This document shows, piece by piece, positions 24,835 to 33,543 of a DNA stretch of 64,000 bases. The translations under genes and the position numbers were made by a program. This stretch comes from Priestia aryabhattai B8W22. Its GTDB lineage: Bacteria; Bacillota; Bacilli; Bacillales; Bacillaceae_H. The stretch spans positions 1 through 64,000 of the forward strand of contig NZ_JYOO01000014.1 in NCBI RefSeq assembly GCF_000956595.1, in the 5' to 3' direction. How positions within the stretch are numbered: position 1 is the stretch's first letter; every line of letters begins with the position of its first letter. The notes under the pieces are model-generated. The model did no database searches. It was not told where the DNA came from and was given only the letters and a program-made list of their open reading frames with translations.

Positions 24835-25044
24835 TCATTTCCCATAATATACCTTTACTATGTGTTTCATATTAATAAATTCCCACCTTCTTAGATGTGG
24901 CTGATAGAAATGCCCCCAGCCTTCATCCATGAACCTTCCCAATGTTGCCCCATTTTGATAATCAAAGTAGTATTCCACAGGTTGGTCATTCATAAGGACA
25001 ACAAAAACTTGACGTAAGCTTTCAATATTTACTTCCCTATGCAT
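24835..25044 (-). CDS. Small protein, unknown
   Basis: 69 aa (VFVVLMNDQPVEYYFDYQNGATLGRFMDEGWGHFYQPHLRRWEF). Start at the ATG at 25044 with only a weak purine-rich box. No family recognised. Lies between the 386-aa gene and the acidic small gene with short gaps (38 and 39 bp), so probably one transcript. Confidence 0.5.
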   Translation of the reverse strand: MHREVNIESLRQVFVVLMNDQPVEYYFDYQNGATLGRFMDEGWGHFYQPHLRRWEFINMKHIVKVYYGK

Positions 25045-25082
25045 ATTCGTCTCAACTCAAATATTTATTAGATTTTCTTCTA

Positions 25083-26243
25083 TTAAGGTTTATTGGCATA
25101 ATATTCTTGTAATTTTTTGATTCGTTTAACATAATTTTTATCAAAGTATAAAGCATAATATTGTTTATCAAATTTAAACCTTTCTCTGGATAATTCTTCA
25201 GCATTATAAAACATTTCCATTTCCTCATCCAATGTAAGGATATTTTCACTTAAGAATCTTTGCTGTTTCCTTTTAGCTTTTTCTATAACATAGTTATGAC
25301 GCAGCTTATGGAAAGTGTTTTCATTCTTAACTAAAAACAACTCTTGATCCTGATTAAATTCCCTTATTACCTTTTTATTGTATTTTTCCAGATAGTCAAT
25401 AGTTGTTTTCTTATCTGGATTCATTGTAATTAAAAAGGTTTTATAGAAGTAGTCCAGCCCTAACTTTTCACCCCTGTGATCAGTTATCTTCTCAAGTTCA
25501 GTTTTCCATTTCTTATTGTAATCTTTAACCTTTTTTGCGTTACAATAATTTAGAAGAAAAAAACTGTTAACTTGATATTCCTCCATTAGTCTTCTTTTAA
25601 GAATTAGAATTTGTTGGATTGTGTCTTCATAGAGATTAACTGTTTTATCCGTCTCCTTAATATGCCCTTTGTATACTAAGTCAATTTCTATAATTCTTGT
25701 TTTCTTCATCCTCTCCAGTGCCCCAGCTAACTGACCATTAATTTCTTTAGTTAGACCAGTAAAATCATCTAGAATTCTTTCTTCACCAAAACTAATAATT
25801 GAAGCACTTTGTAGCTTTTTAATATAAAATTCTCTTAAGCCTTTATCGTATTGAGATTTTAATAATCCATACATTTCACCTGTAATTAAGCCAAACTGAA
25901 CTGCCCACCTACTAAGTGTTTGTGCGTTTTCAGTTTCGATGCCTTGATCTAGGGATGCTACAACCATCATATCCATATTTCGTGTATATGGAATACTCCA
26001 AGCACCATTACTACTCCTTTTGTCTGGTCGTTCTGCAATGACTTTTCTTTTAGAATCTAATTCATATACAAATGACCTACCCTGTTTAATTATATTAACC
26101 GTTCGATAATGTTGTTTAAGAGTTGTAATGAGCGCATCTTCAATGCTCTTGTTTTTAAATTTTCCATATCGTGCAAAATGAGCTTTACAATTCTCTGATC
26201 CGAACAACTGCACGGCTTCTTTTTTTTTCATAATTATTTTCAC
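25083..26243 (-). CDS. Unknown 386-aa element protein
   Basis: GTG start at 26243, 7 nt after AAAGGG. The protein is basic and mostly helical. The N-terminus (KKKEAVQLFGSENCKAHFARYGKF...YRTVNII, FVYELDSKRKV) has a winged-helix-like look, and the rest is charged helices. No catalytic motif seen and no family recognised. The location beside ribbon-helix-helix-like genes and a long non-coding region is compatible with a replication- or partition-related role, which is speculative. Confidence 0.55.
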   Translation of the reverse strand: MKIIMKKKEAVQLFGSENCKAHFARYGKFKNKSIEDALITTLKQHYRTVNIIKQGRSFVYELDSKRKVIAERPDKRSSNGAWSIPYTRNMDMMVVASLDQGIETENAQTLSRWAVQFGLITGEMYGLLKSQYDKGLREFYIKKLQSASIISFGEERILDDFTGLTKEINGQLAGALERMKKTRIIEIDLVYKGHIKETDKTVNLYEDTIQQILILKRRLMEEYQVNSFFLLNYCNAKKVKDYNKKWKTELEKITDHRGEKLGLDYFYKTFLITMNPDKKTTIDYLEKYNKKVIREFNQDQELFLVKNENTFHKLRHNYVIEKAKRKQQRFLSENILTLDEEMEMFYNAEELSRERFKFDKQYYALYFDKNYVKRIKKLQEYYANKP

Positions 26244-26394
26244 TTTAAATCCCTTTCATTATAAATAGTACTTTATAAGGCAACATAATCACTTATAATA
26301 TTAATATATAAATATATTACAGCTAATAATGTTGCCTTTTAGTTAGTTTCTGTTCATAAAGCTAAACTACTTGAGCATAATTGTTTCCTCTTTT

Positions 26395-26763
26395 TTAGTT
26401 TTCCAAATTAATTGTATATTTTTCCTTTATTTTTTCATCTTTGAGCAAATATCTAAGCAATTCTTTTAAAGCATCAATTTTTATCGTTATTGAGTTCTCC
26501 TCTCTACTTTCGATCTTTCCACCACAAATCTTCTCAATCTTTTCTAAATACTCTTCTTTTTGTAATAAATCACTGTATTTTGACTTTGAGATTGTTATTG
26601 ACTGTTCCTCATTTTTTATACCAAAGTCTTTAACATAATTTGAAATCGCATTAGTAATAAAAAAGTCAATATCGCCTCCAAATTTCTTATCTGAGATTTC
26701 GCATAGAGAATCATCAAGATCTTTGTTTAAATAGATTGTTCTGTTTACATAATTATTTTCCAT
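26395..26763 (-). CDS. Ribbon-helix-helix-like small protein
   Basis: 122 aa from the ATG at 26763 (AAAGGG about 10 nt upstream); the longer frame to 26823 has no RBS. The opening NRTIYLNKDLDDSLCEISDKKFGGDIDFFITNAISNYV fits a ribbon-helix-helix DNA-binding domain (strand, helix, helix), followed by a coiled segment. Such proteins often regulate copy number or toxin-antitoxin genes on plasmids. Target unknown. Confidence 0.5.
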   Translation of the reverse strand: MENNYVNRTIYLNKDLDDSLCEISDKKFGGDIDFFITNAISNYVKDFGIKNEEQSITISKSKYSDLLQKEEYLEKIEKICGGKIESREENSITIKIDALKELLRYLLKDEKIKEKYTINLEN

Positions 26764-27719
26764 AGTTGCATATCCCTTTCTTTGTTCAAATTTTAAGTTA
26801 ATGAACACAATGCTTCTTACCATAAGATAAATTTAAAGAATATCTTCTACTACATTTTTGTTCTTAACCTAATGCTTATTATGTAAAAAGATCTGAAGTA
26901 TATTCTATTTTATTTTAATTTTCTGTCTTTTTAAACAAAAGTATTGACAACCTTCTCTTAAAAAAGTAAGTAATTACGGGAAAAACTCGTTTTTTTTTGG
27001 TTCAAATTGGCATATTCTTCAAGCAAAAGTATTGAAAGATTTATAGGGGGATAAGACGTATATCAGAAGTTTTACATAATAAAAATCATAATTTTGATTA
27101 ATTTCATTTAAAAACTATACGTTATTTTCTTTGACAGGTAAGTTATTTATAATAAAATAAACTCCTTAGAAATAGAAATCATCTTCATTTATCTTTTTAG
27201 AAGGTTTTTACTAGTGTAATGCTACGTTGGCTTGAAATTGTAGATTTTCTCTTTTAGATATAAGTTTAATCAAAAAAGCATCTCACTGTTTCTCTTCTTC
27301 TAAATAAAGATATAAATCAAAAAAATATACTCTCAATTAATTTAATAACCTTTATCGTATCGGAGTTTTTTTAGAGGGTTCGGTGTGAATGAGGGTACTA
27401 CCTCCCCATTTCCTCACAATCATAGGTTAAAATGTTGAAAATATCCCCCCTCTCTCAGCCTTCTTTCTAAGCAGAATAAGTATTCATATTAATGACTGTT
27501 CTCTTTATTACAAGACTTTAGAAGGAAATATTATTGTATTAAAAGGCGTCCTTATCAAATTCCCGTAAATGAGGCCAAATTTACAATCATCAACCCTTTT
27601 TAGTTGTTAAATTAATTCGTTAGTTTTTCTTTTTCAGTGGATTATAAAAAGCACTCTCCTAAGAAGAAAAGTGCTTTTAGTTAAAAGTTAGTGCCTTCTA
27701 TGCTAACGCTAATGCCCTA
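26764..27719. other. About 950-bp non-coding region, possible replication/transfer origin region
   Basis: No gene. A 12-bp direct repeat CAAAAGTATTGA occurs at 26936-26947 and 27024-27035. A TTGACA element at 27131-27136 is followed by TAAAAT 16 bp later. A small hairpin (GAGG-GTACTA-CCTC, about 27391-27404) carries TACTACCTCCCC, which recalls the nick region of pMV158-type plasmid origins. All are weak hints. Confidence 0.35.
27646..27679 (-). terminator. Terminator of the Excalibur-domain gene
   Basis: AAAAGCACT / AGTGCTTTT arms with T-rich flank. Confidence 0.7.
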
Positions 27720-28667
27720 TTACTGATCACAACCGATTCCGTCACCGTCTCGATCAAACTTCGCTTGAAACCCAGGCTCACCTTGTCTAATTGGCGCTCT
27801 TCCTGCTGCTCTAACTTCTGTACAGTTTGCAAATGTAGCTGTTTGAGTTTGTTGCTGTTGCTGAGCCTGAGCTTCTGCTTGAGCTTTTTCTTCAGCTTCT
27901 CTCTTAGCTTGTTCTGCTTCAGCCTGTTGTTTTGCTTGTAACGCTTCTTGTTCCTTTTGTTTTTGTTCCGCTATACGTTTTTCTTCAGCAATACGAGCTG
28001 CTTCTTCCTGTTTACGTTTCTCTTCTGCTGCTTTAGCCTGAGCTTCCTCTTTAGCTTTTTGCTCTTCTAATTTCTTAGCTTCTTCCTGTTTCTTCTGTTC
28101 TTCAGCTTGTTTTTGTTCCTCTTGCTTTTTAGCCGTCTCAGTGTCTTTTTCTTTGTTTACATTAGCAACTACTTTCTTCTCTAGGTCAGGAGTCATTTCC
28201 ACTTTCTTAACTACATTGTCAGTATCATCATAAGTTACTTGAACCCACTCACCAGATTTATCCGCATCAGCAAACATGTAAACATGCTTTTTCATCTTAG
28301 TAACAAGGTAACCTTTCATTACATTATCTTTGATAAATTTAGATTTGTTAATTCCGTCTTCAGGTTCTTTCACATCAACCATTTTATAAACAATTCCTGC
28401 CGCTTCTTCAAATGGGAATGTCGGTTCTTCGACTTTCGCACTTGTTGCTGGAGCTGCTTTCTTTTCAACTTTAGTTTCTTCTTTAGCTACCTGCGGTACT
28501 TCTTCATCGCTGCCATCCACTATTGCTAGAATTGCAAATAAAATAAAACTTACCAGTGAAATAAGGAAATATTTCTTACTTTTCTTTTTCCTTGCCAATT
28601 GTATTAATCCCCAGATTAAAAAAACTATAAAGATAAAAACTGAAAGTAAACCAATAACTGCTATCAT
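27720..28667 (-). CDS. Membrane protein with coiled coil and Excalibur calcium-binding domain
   Basis: 315 aa. Two N-terminal membrane helices (VIGLLSVFIFIVFLIWGLIQLA; YFLISLVSFILFAILAIV), a small folded region (~85-155), a long Glu/Lys/Gln/Ala-rich coiled coil (~165-270), and at the end an Excalibur domain (FANCTEVRAAG..PIRQGEPGF, FDRDGDGIGCDQ). The DxDxDGxxC loop binds calcium. The domain is typical of Bacillus surface nucleases and mobile elements. Topology would place the Excalibur domain at the cell surface if the helices form a hairpin (inference). Confidence 0.75.
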   Translation of the reverse strand: MIAVIGLLSVFIFIVFLIWGLIQLARKKKSKKYFLISLVSFILFAILAIVDGSDEEVPQVAKEETKVEKKAAPATSAKVEEPTFPFEEAAGIVYKMVDVKEPEDGINKSKFIKDNVMKGYLVTKMKKHVYMFADADKSGEWVQVTYDDTDNVVKKVEMTPDLEKKVVANVNKEKDTETAKKQEEQKQAEEQKKQEEAKKLEEQKAKEEAQAKAAEEKRKQEEAARIAEEKRIAEQKQKEQEALQAKQQAEAEQAKREAEEKAQAEAQAQQQQQTQTATFANCTEVRAAGRAPIRQGEPGFQAKFDRDGDGIGCDQ

Positions 28668-28763
28668 TTCTTCACTTCTCTCCCTTTATTTCCATCCATT
28701 ACAATTTTACTGCACTTTTAGTATCTTTTTCAATCGTGTATTTAAGATTGATAACTAGAAATA

Positions 28764-28800
28764 AAAAAATAACTACTCTAATAAAAGAGTAGTTATTTCT
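28764..28800. terminator. Bidirectional terminator
   Basis: AAATAACTACTCT-AATAAA-AGAGTAGTTATTT, between the Excalibur gene and the next minus-strand gene's end. Confidence 0.75.
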
Positions 28801-28822
28801 TTTAGCAACCAAAATGTTTACA

Positions 28823-29317
28823 TTATTTCAATGCCTTATTCTTCTGACTTACTTCAATATATGTCTTTAACTTATTTAGGAAATTATCAGTAAATACATC
28901 TTTGTCAATAGCGTCCATCAACACTTTATATAGATCATGTTCGTTCAAATCCAAAGGGCGCAATACTAAACGTTCGTTATTCTTCTTATTTGGTTTATAA
29001 TAAGCAAACCTAATTTCATATTCTCCTTTTTCCTTAACAAAGATACGTTCAACGGTACTCACATGATCTTCTTTTTCTAACCTTCCTTGCTCAACTAATT
29101 GACAATAATCTGTTTCTTTTAAGATTTTATGTTGCTTAACATTTTCTTCACTTAGGTTTTCAATAACTTCTCTCTGTAGTAAGTAATCACTAATGGCTAC
29201 ATTGATTAAGGCATTGTTCGACACATTAATTTGCTCACCTAATTTATCAAGACCATCGACTAATTGCTGACTTAAATACATATTGAATCGTTGTGTCTCT
29301 GTACGATTTACACTCAT
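28823..29317 (-). CDS. Ribbon-helix-helix-like DNA-binding protein
   Basis: 164 aa; AGGAGAG before the ATG. TQRFNMYLSQQLVDGLDKLGEQINVSNNALINVAISDYL is a clear strand-helix-helix pattern (CopG/Arc-like). A helical stretch and a beta-rich C-terminal half follow (RIFVKEKGEYEIRFAYYKPN). Probably a plasmid/element regulator. Inferred from pattern only. Confidence 0.55.
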   Translation of the reverse strand: MSVNRTETQRFNMYLSQQLVDGLDKLGEQINVSNNALINVAISDYLLQREVIENLSEENVKQHKILKETDYCQLVEQGRLEKEDHVSTVERIFVKEKGEYEIRFAYYKPNKKNNERLVLRPLDLNEHDLYKVLMDAIDKDVFTDNFLNKLKTYIEVSQKNKALK

Positions 29318-29497
29318 TTAAAAACACTCTCCTCTTATATTGTGTGTTGTTATAACAAATGGTGTTAATATGTCTATTGGTGTTATTTTAACACATCCAT
29401 TTTTTTCATGAAAGACTTAAATAAATATAAAAGACTAACAACAATTAAGTTAGTCTCTACTATTAGTTTCGAAATACTACTGTGAATAAATTTTAGT

Positions 29498-29806
29498 TTA
29501 TATAAGCCTTTTTTTAAGTAGATGTGGATACTTATCTGCAACTTCAAGTATCCCTATACAGACTGCCATTTCATAAGTATCACAAATTATAAATTGATCT
29601 TCAATATACTTTCCCTTATGAAAATCTACTATTCTCATAGCATAACCTTCCCCTGCTTTAACAATCATCCATGAATCAATTTTTCCCAAAACAGTGTTAG
29701 CATCTTCTCTATTCATAGATGGATTGAAGCTTTCCAATCTTTCTGATGATAAATTTCTCCATTTCATTATTTTTTTAGCTATTTGCAAATCGATATCTTT
29801 GCTCAC
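29498..29806 (-). CDS. Phage ABA-sandwich (BC1872-type) protein
   Basis: 102 aa; GTG start at 29806 with AAAGG upstream. IAKKIMKWRNLSSERLESFNPSMNREDANTVLGKI...SWMIVKAGEGYAMRIVDFHKGKYI...DTYEMAVCIGILEVADKYP fits the small BC1872-type phage ABA-sandwich proteins common in Bacillus phages. Function unknown. Supports a phage-related origin of the element. Confidence 0.65.
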   Translation of the reverse strand: MSKDIDLQIAKKIMKWRNLSSERLESFNPSMNREDANTVLGKIDSWMIVKAGEGYAMRIVDFHKGKYIEDQFIICDTYEMAVCIGILEVADKYPHLLKKRLI

Positions 29807-30075
29807 TTAAATCAAACCTTTCAACGTATGCTTTTATCACCCTGATTGCTATCAATAGCGATATTATCACGATCTTAAAAGTCTTCTAAAACTTTTAGTA
29901 GTTTATTCAACTTTTTATCTTGTTCGAGATAAACCTATAGAAATTTTACACTTTCCCTTTTTTTCTAATTTTAGGAATTATACCTTAGAGTTTAGTTGTG
30001 TTATTTTAATAAGCTATGATTTTTTGATTACCGTGTAATAGATTTTGAACAGTTATCCTTATCTATAGTCTTTTT

Positions 30076-30768
30076 TTACTTATTCTTGAGTATTTGAGGT
30101 AGCTCTTCCCAAAAGCTTACGCATAGCTCAATACCATATTCTTTATCATTGAATACTTTTACTTTTTCTTCTCCATATTCATCGTAAGTTGCCATCTTGT
30201 ATTTACCACCTTCTAGAGATGCAGCTACATAATGATCGTATTGTCCTTTCATTTCTCTAATTTCCTCACATAGTTCCTTTGGCACGTAACCGATGTGGAT
30301 GAAATCCCCATTTAAATTACTAATAAAAACTTTTATTGCATACTCATCATAAAGGTTATTATTCTCCTCTTCTATCATTGCTTTAGGTAAAGAACATCCT
30401 CCATATTCATAGATAGGTTCTTCAAAATAATCCTCTTTGATTTCCTTTGGCTTTAATCCATCATAAGCTTCATAAAAATATTCAGCCTTTTTCAACTCTT
30501 TTACTAGTTTAACGATTTCTTTTTGCCTTTCTTTTACAAAAGTTCCCTTGACTGAGAACGTATATCTTTTTACAGCTTCATCTTCTTTTTTAGAATCATG
30601 AATAACTACTTGATCTGTATCTAAATTTTGACTATCCTGTACCAGTTCTTCCACAATTGTAGCTGATACTTTCTGCTGAGTTTCAACTAATTGTTTATCT
30701 TTTGTTACAACTTCTTTTACTTGATTAGAATCTTCCTCTTGTTTTTTACGTTTTAGAAAGCCAAACAT
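30076..30768 (-). CDS. HIRAN-domain protein
   Basis: 230 aa; GAGGTGAGGG before the ATG. A charged N-terminal tail (~65 aa) precedes a HIRAN domain at ~70-190 (FSVKGTFVKERQKEIVKLVKEL, NNLYDEYAIKVFISNLNGDFIHIGYVPKEL). HIRAN domains recognise DNA ends or stalled forks in helicase fusions; stand-alone forms occur in phages. It follows an HNH gene by 34 bp, same strand, so likely co-transcribed. Confidence 0.75.
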   Translation of the reverse strand: MFGFLKRKKQEEDSNQVKEVVTKDKQLVETQQKVSATIVEELVQDSQNLDTDQVVIHDSKKEDEAVKRYTFSVKGTFVKERQKEIVKLVKELKKAEYFYEAYDGLKPKEIKEDYFEEPIYEYGGCSLPKAMIEEENNNLYDEYAIKVFISNLNGDFIHIGYVPKELCEEIREMKGQYDHYVAASLEGGKYKMATYDEYGEEKVKVFNDKEYGIELCVSFWEELPQILKNK

Positions 30769-30802
30769 GTCACCCTCACCTCTAACAATTTATTTATAAA
30801 AC

Positions 30803-31354
30803 TTATATATATAAATCCTTTTTCTTTAACTGTGATATAACCTCATCTTTATAAGGGATGTCTCCAGTTACCCTGTATCTAACTACTCTTGTGTCTTCTC
30901 TTATCTTCTTCATTTCAGCTAAACTGGGAATGCCTTGAAACTTTTTATCTCTAACAGCTTTAAAATGATTTCTAAAATCTTCTTCGGTACAAGTATTCAC
31001 TTTGGTAAAATGCTGAATTAGCTCATTAAACTGTTCCTTTGTAGTCCTACTAAACGTAAAACCTAAATGGTGAAAGGCATGGCATCTTTTGCAAATCAAA
31101 TCTATACCCTCAAGTGTACAAATTAAATTATTTTCATCGTAATGTTCAATTTCATGCATCTCTAAATGCCTTAAATTTGCTTCATCTGGTTCATATCCGC
31201 ATATTCTACACTTATGTTCCCTCTCTGCCAGAGTTTGCTTTCTAATCTTTTTGTTCCATAAGTATTGAGATATGTTTCGCTTTACACTATGTCCTCTAAA
31301 TCGAGTTGGCTTCCAGTCCACTTTTAATTTAAACTCACTAAAGTTTGTACTCAT
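30803..31354 (-). CDS. HNH-type zinc-binding protein
   Basis: 183 aa; AAGGAG before the ATG. CRICGYEP, EMHEIEHYDENN, DLICKRCHAFHH form a Cys4 HNH-like treble clef at ~50-100, with flanking basic helices. Likely a DNA endonuclease or DNA-binding protein of phage type. Transcribed just before the HIRAN gene. Confidence 0.65.
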   Translation of the reverse strand: MSTNFSEFKLKVDWKPTRFRGHSVKRNISQYLWNKKIRKQTLAEREHKCRICGYEPDEANLRHLEMHEIEHYDENNLICTLEGIDLICKRCHAFHHLGFTFSRTTKEQFNELIQHFTKVNTCTEEDFRNHFKAVRDKKFQGIPSLAEMKKIREDTRVVRYRVTGDIPYKDEVISQLKKKDLYI

Positions 31355-31433
31355 AAGCTTCTCCTTAAGTTTGAATTATCTAATGTATTTAAATTTTACT
31401 GTATTTTTAGTAATTTTTTCAATTTAATTATTA

Positions 31434-32222
31434 TTAATTCTTCTCATAGGGATTCAATTTCCAATCCTTAAATTGATTATCAAGTTTATGCTGAATAATC
31501 CCATAAAAATAACTGAATATCGACTTTTTAATCTTATATCCTAATTTAATATTAACGATCATTTGCTTAAATGAACTGATAGCTAATTCAGCCTTATTTA
31601 CATTTGGATCGTAATCTACGTATTGTTCAGTAAACTCGTTGTACTGCTCTGTTGAACATCTAACACATTTCCATAATTCAAGAACCTGCTTAGGATTATG
31701 AAAATAGCACGTTACTAGCTCCTGAAATTCAATCGGGACATTTGGAATTACATTGTCTTTATACGTATCTATTAATATATTGTTAGTTTTAACTTTGTTA
31801 GTTTCTTGATTTAGTACGTCAATCGTCTCTGGTACTTCATTTGTAGGAGCTTCAGATTCAACTTGTTTAGTTGATTGATAATGGTTGAATACATAAACAT
31901 TATGACGTTGATTTGATCCACAGAATGTATTATGAACAGTGAGAATGCCAAGCTGTTTTGCTTTACGTAGCATACGCTCAAAAGTTGAACGAGAAATCCC
32001 AATTTCGTCGTTATGTGTAGCTGATACTAACGTTTGAATTTTAGCATTTGAGATACCAGCATATTTACATGAATATCTAATAAGACGTTTCAAACCAATC
32101 AACTCACTTTTTGTGAAATAATTTTTACAGTCAACCATCCATTGTTCAATATGATTATTGAATTCCTTTACATTGTTAAATTTCGATAAGTGTACAAATT
32201 GCTCGATGCTACCCGATTTCAT
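31434..32222 (-). CDS. Helix-turn-helix replication-type protein
   Basis: 262 aa; GGGGG 8 nt before the ATG. The N-terminal half contains a winged HTH (ELIGLKRLIRYSCKYAGISNAKIQTLVSATHNDEIGISRSTFERMLRKAKQLGILTV), like plasmid/phage replication initiators and DnaD-like proteins of Bacillus. The C-terminal half is helical, ending in a basic tail. Function inferred from pattern and position beside the integrase. Confidence 0.5.
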   Translation of the reverse strand: MKSGSIEQFVHLSKFNNVKEFNNHIEQWMVDCKNYFTKSELIGLKRLIRYSCKYAGISNAKIQTLVSATHNDEIGISRSTFERMLRKAKQLGILTVHNTFCGSNQRHNVYVFNHYQSTKQVESEAPTNEVPETIDVLNQETNKVKTNNILIDTYKDNVIPNVPIEFQELVTCYFHNPKQVLELWKCVRCSTEQYNEFTEQYVDYDPNVNKAELAISSFKQMIVNIKLGYKIKKSIFSYFYGIIQHKLDNQFKDWKLNPYEKN

Positions 32223-32277
32223 TACAAATACCCCCGTGTGGTATATTAGGAGGCATAATCAAATAAGCTTAAAATTA

Positions 32278-32306
32278 TTGATTTTTTCAAGCGGATATTT
32301 TACACT
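32278..32306 (+). promoter_or_regulatory. Candidate promoter of a short plus-strand RNA
   Basis: TTGATT (32278-32283), 17-bp spacer, TACACT (32301-32306). Start of transcription expected near 32313, with an intrinsic terminator 35-65 nt further on. Confidence 0.4.
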
Positions 32307-32312
32307 GAATGT

Positions 32313-32380
32313 AGTAGAGTCTGTGTATATTTGACTATGCGCATGGGAGAGTGGCTGTTGAAGCAGCTGCTCTCTTTTTT
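32313..32380 (+). ncRNA. Candidate small RNA of about 68 nt
   Basis: Between two minus-strand genes (integrase and the HTH protein) a plus-strand promoter-like pair is followed by a perfect intrinsic terminator and no reading frame. It partly opposes the leader of the HTH gene only at its promoter, so it may act in trans. Prediction only. Confidence 0.35.
32347..32380 (+). terminator. Strong plus-strand terminator
   Basis: GAGAGTGGCTG / CAGCTGCTCTC, an 11-bp stem with two G-U pairs, six-base loop, then TTTTTT. No T-run on the minus side, so it is not the integrase terminator. Confidence 0.75.
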
Positions 32381-32381
32381 A

Positions 32382-33407
32382 TTACTTCTGTTTACGTTTA
32401 ACAACCTTCTCTTTCTGTTCTTCCAATCTTTTTATAGGAGCATACTGATTATGTTGTTCAATCAAAGTACTATCCAGTACATGAGCATACACTCGTGATG
32501 TAATTGATAAGTCGGAATGCCCAAGTAAGACTTGAAGCACTTTAATATTACCTGACTGCTCTAAAAACATTTGGGATGCTGAGTGTCTTAATAAATGTGG
32601 ATGAAAATCAATATGTATCCCTTTTTCTTTTAAAATTCTGTTTACATGCGTACGAAATGTATCTGGTTTAAGTAGCTTCCCATGATTAGTAACAAACACA
32701 AGATCAGTATCAAATGCCTCTTTATTTTCCATAATTAGAGTCTGTAACATTTGACAAGTTTTCTTGCTAATAGGTACTATCCTAAAACACTTATTTTTAG
32801 TTTTTTGAAATGTAATAGCACGTCTCTCGAAATCAATGTCGCTTTCCGTAAGATGTAAAACTTCTTGTATGCGCCCCATAGAATCAAACAATGTGTACAA
32901 AAGTACATATGATCGATACTGACTGTAGTAAGTTTGGTCAAAGGCATTTAGTATCCTTTTAATTTCCTCAATCGATAATGTCTTAATTTTTTTCTTCTGA
33001 AATTTAATATTCTTAATTTCTACGAAGACATTAGTTTCTAAAAACCCCTCTTTGAGCAGTAAATTGAAGGCAGCCCGTAATTTGATTAGGTATGTATTGG
33101 CGCTACTAGCTTGTACACCCTGATTTTTTATTTGTCGAATGTTACTGTTATCATGTAGAACTTTTTCATGTAGTTGCCAACTAAAAAAGCTTCTAGCATC
33201 GTTTAAGTCAATTTCGTTTAGCAATTTATCATTTCCAAAGAAGACTTTTAAATCATTAAACACAATCCTATATAGCTGAATAGTTCCTTCCGATAAACCT
33301 TCTAACGTTTTGACTTGAGTGACAATTTTTAAGCCTTCATCTATCGTTAATTGGTTTGAACTAGTTCTTGTTCCTGTTCTTCTTAATTTACGTTTATTTG
33401 CAGACAA
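32382..33407 (-). CDS. Tyrosine recombinase/integrase of the element
   Basis: 341 aa from a TTG at 33407 with GGGGAGG 10 nt upstream. N-terminal SAM-like core-binding domain (LSEGTIQLYRIVFNDLKVFF). Catalytic domain with R (GRIQEVLHL), K in the beta-hairpin (TKNK), HLLRH, LGHSDL and Tyr in SRVYAHV. It would catalyse insertion and excision at the 91-bp repeats, the right one being 137 bp away. The RBS lies in the loop of a terminator-like hairpin (33411-33445), suggesting attenuated expression. Confidence 0.92.
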   Translation of the reverse strand: MSANKRKLRRTGTRTSSNQLTIDEGLKIVTQVKTLEGLSEGTIQLYRIVFNDLKVFFGNDKLLNEIDLNDARSFFSWQLHEKVLHDNSNIRQIKNQGVQASSANTYLIKLRAAFNLLLKEGFLETNVFVEIKNIKFQKKKIKTLSIEEIKRILNAFDQTYYSQYRSYVLLYTLFDSMGRIQEVLHLTESDIDFERRAITFQKTKNKCFRIVPISKKTCQMLQTLIMENKEAFDTDLVFVTNHGKLLKPDTFRTHVNRILKEKGIHIDFHPHLLRHSASQMFLEQSGNIKVLQVLLGHSDLSITSRVYAHVLDSTLIEQHNQYAPIKRLEEQKEKVVKRKQK

Positions 33408-33445
33408 AAAAAGACAGCCTCCCCACTAATACGGAAAGCTGTCTT
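33408..33445 (-). promoter_or_regulatory. Terminator-like hairpin enclosing the integrase RBS
   Basis: Arms AAGACAGC and GCTGTCTT (33411-33418, 33438-33445). On the minus strand the second arm is followed by TTTTTTT that runs into the TTG start codon. The GGGGAGG RBS (33418-33424) is in the loop/3' arm. It can act both as a replacement terminator for the target gene and as an attenuator of integrase. Confidence 0.6.
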
Positions 33446-33543
33446 GTTTCTATCATTAATTTTATGTCATGTTTTTATCAGTGAAGAATAAAAAGGTTTA
33501 TTTTTACAGTAAAATAAAGTAAAACCTTATAATATAGCCTTTC

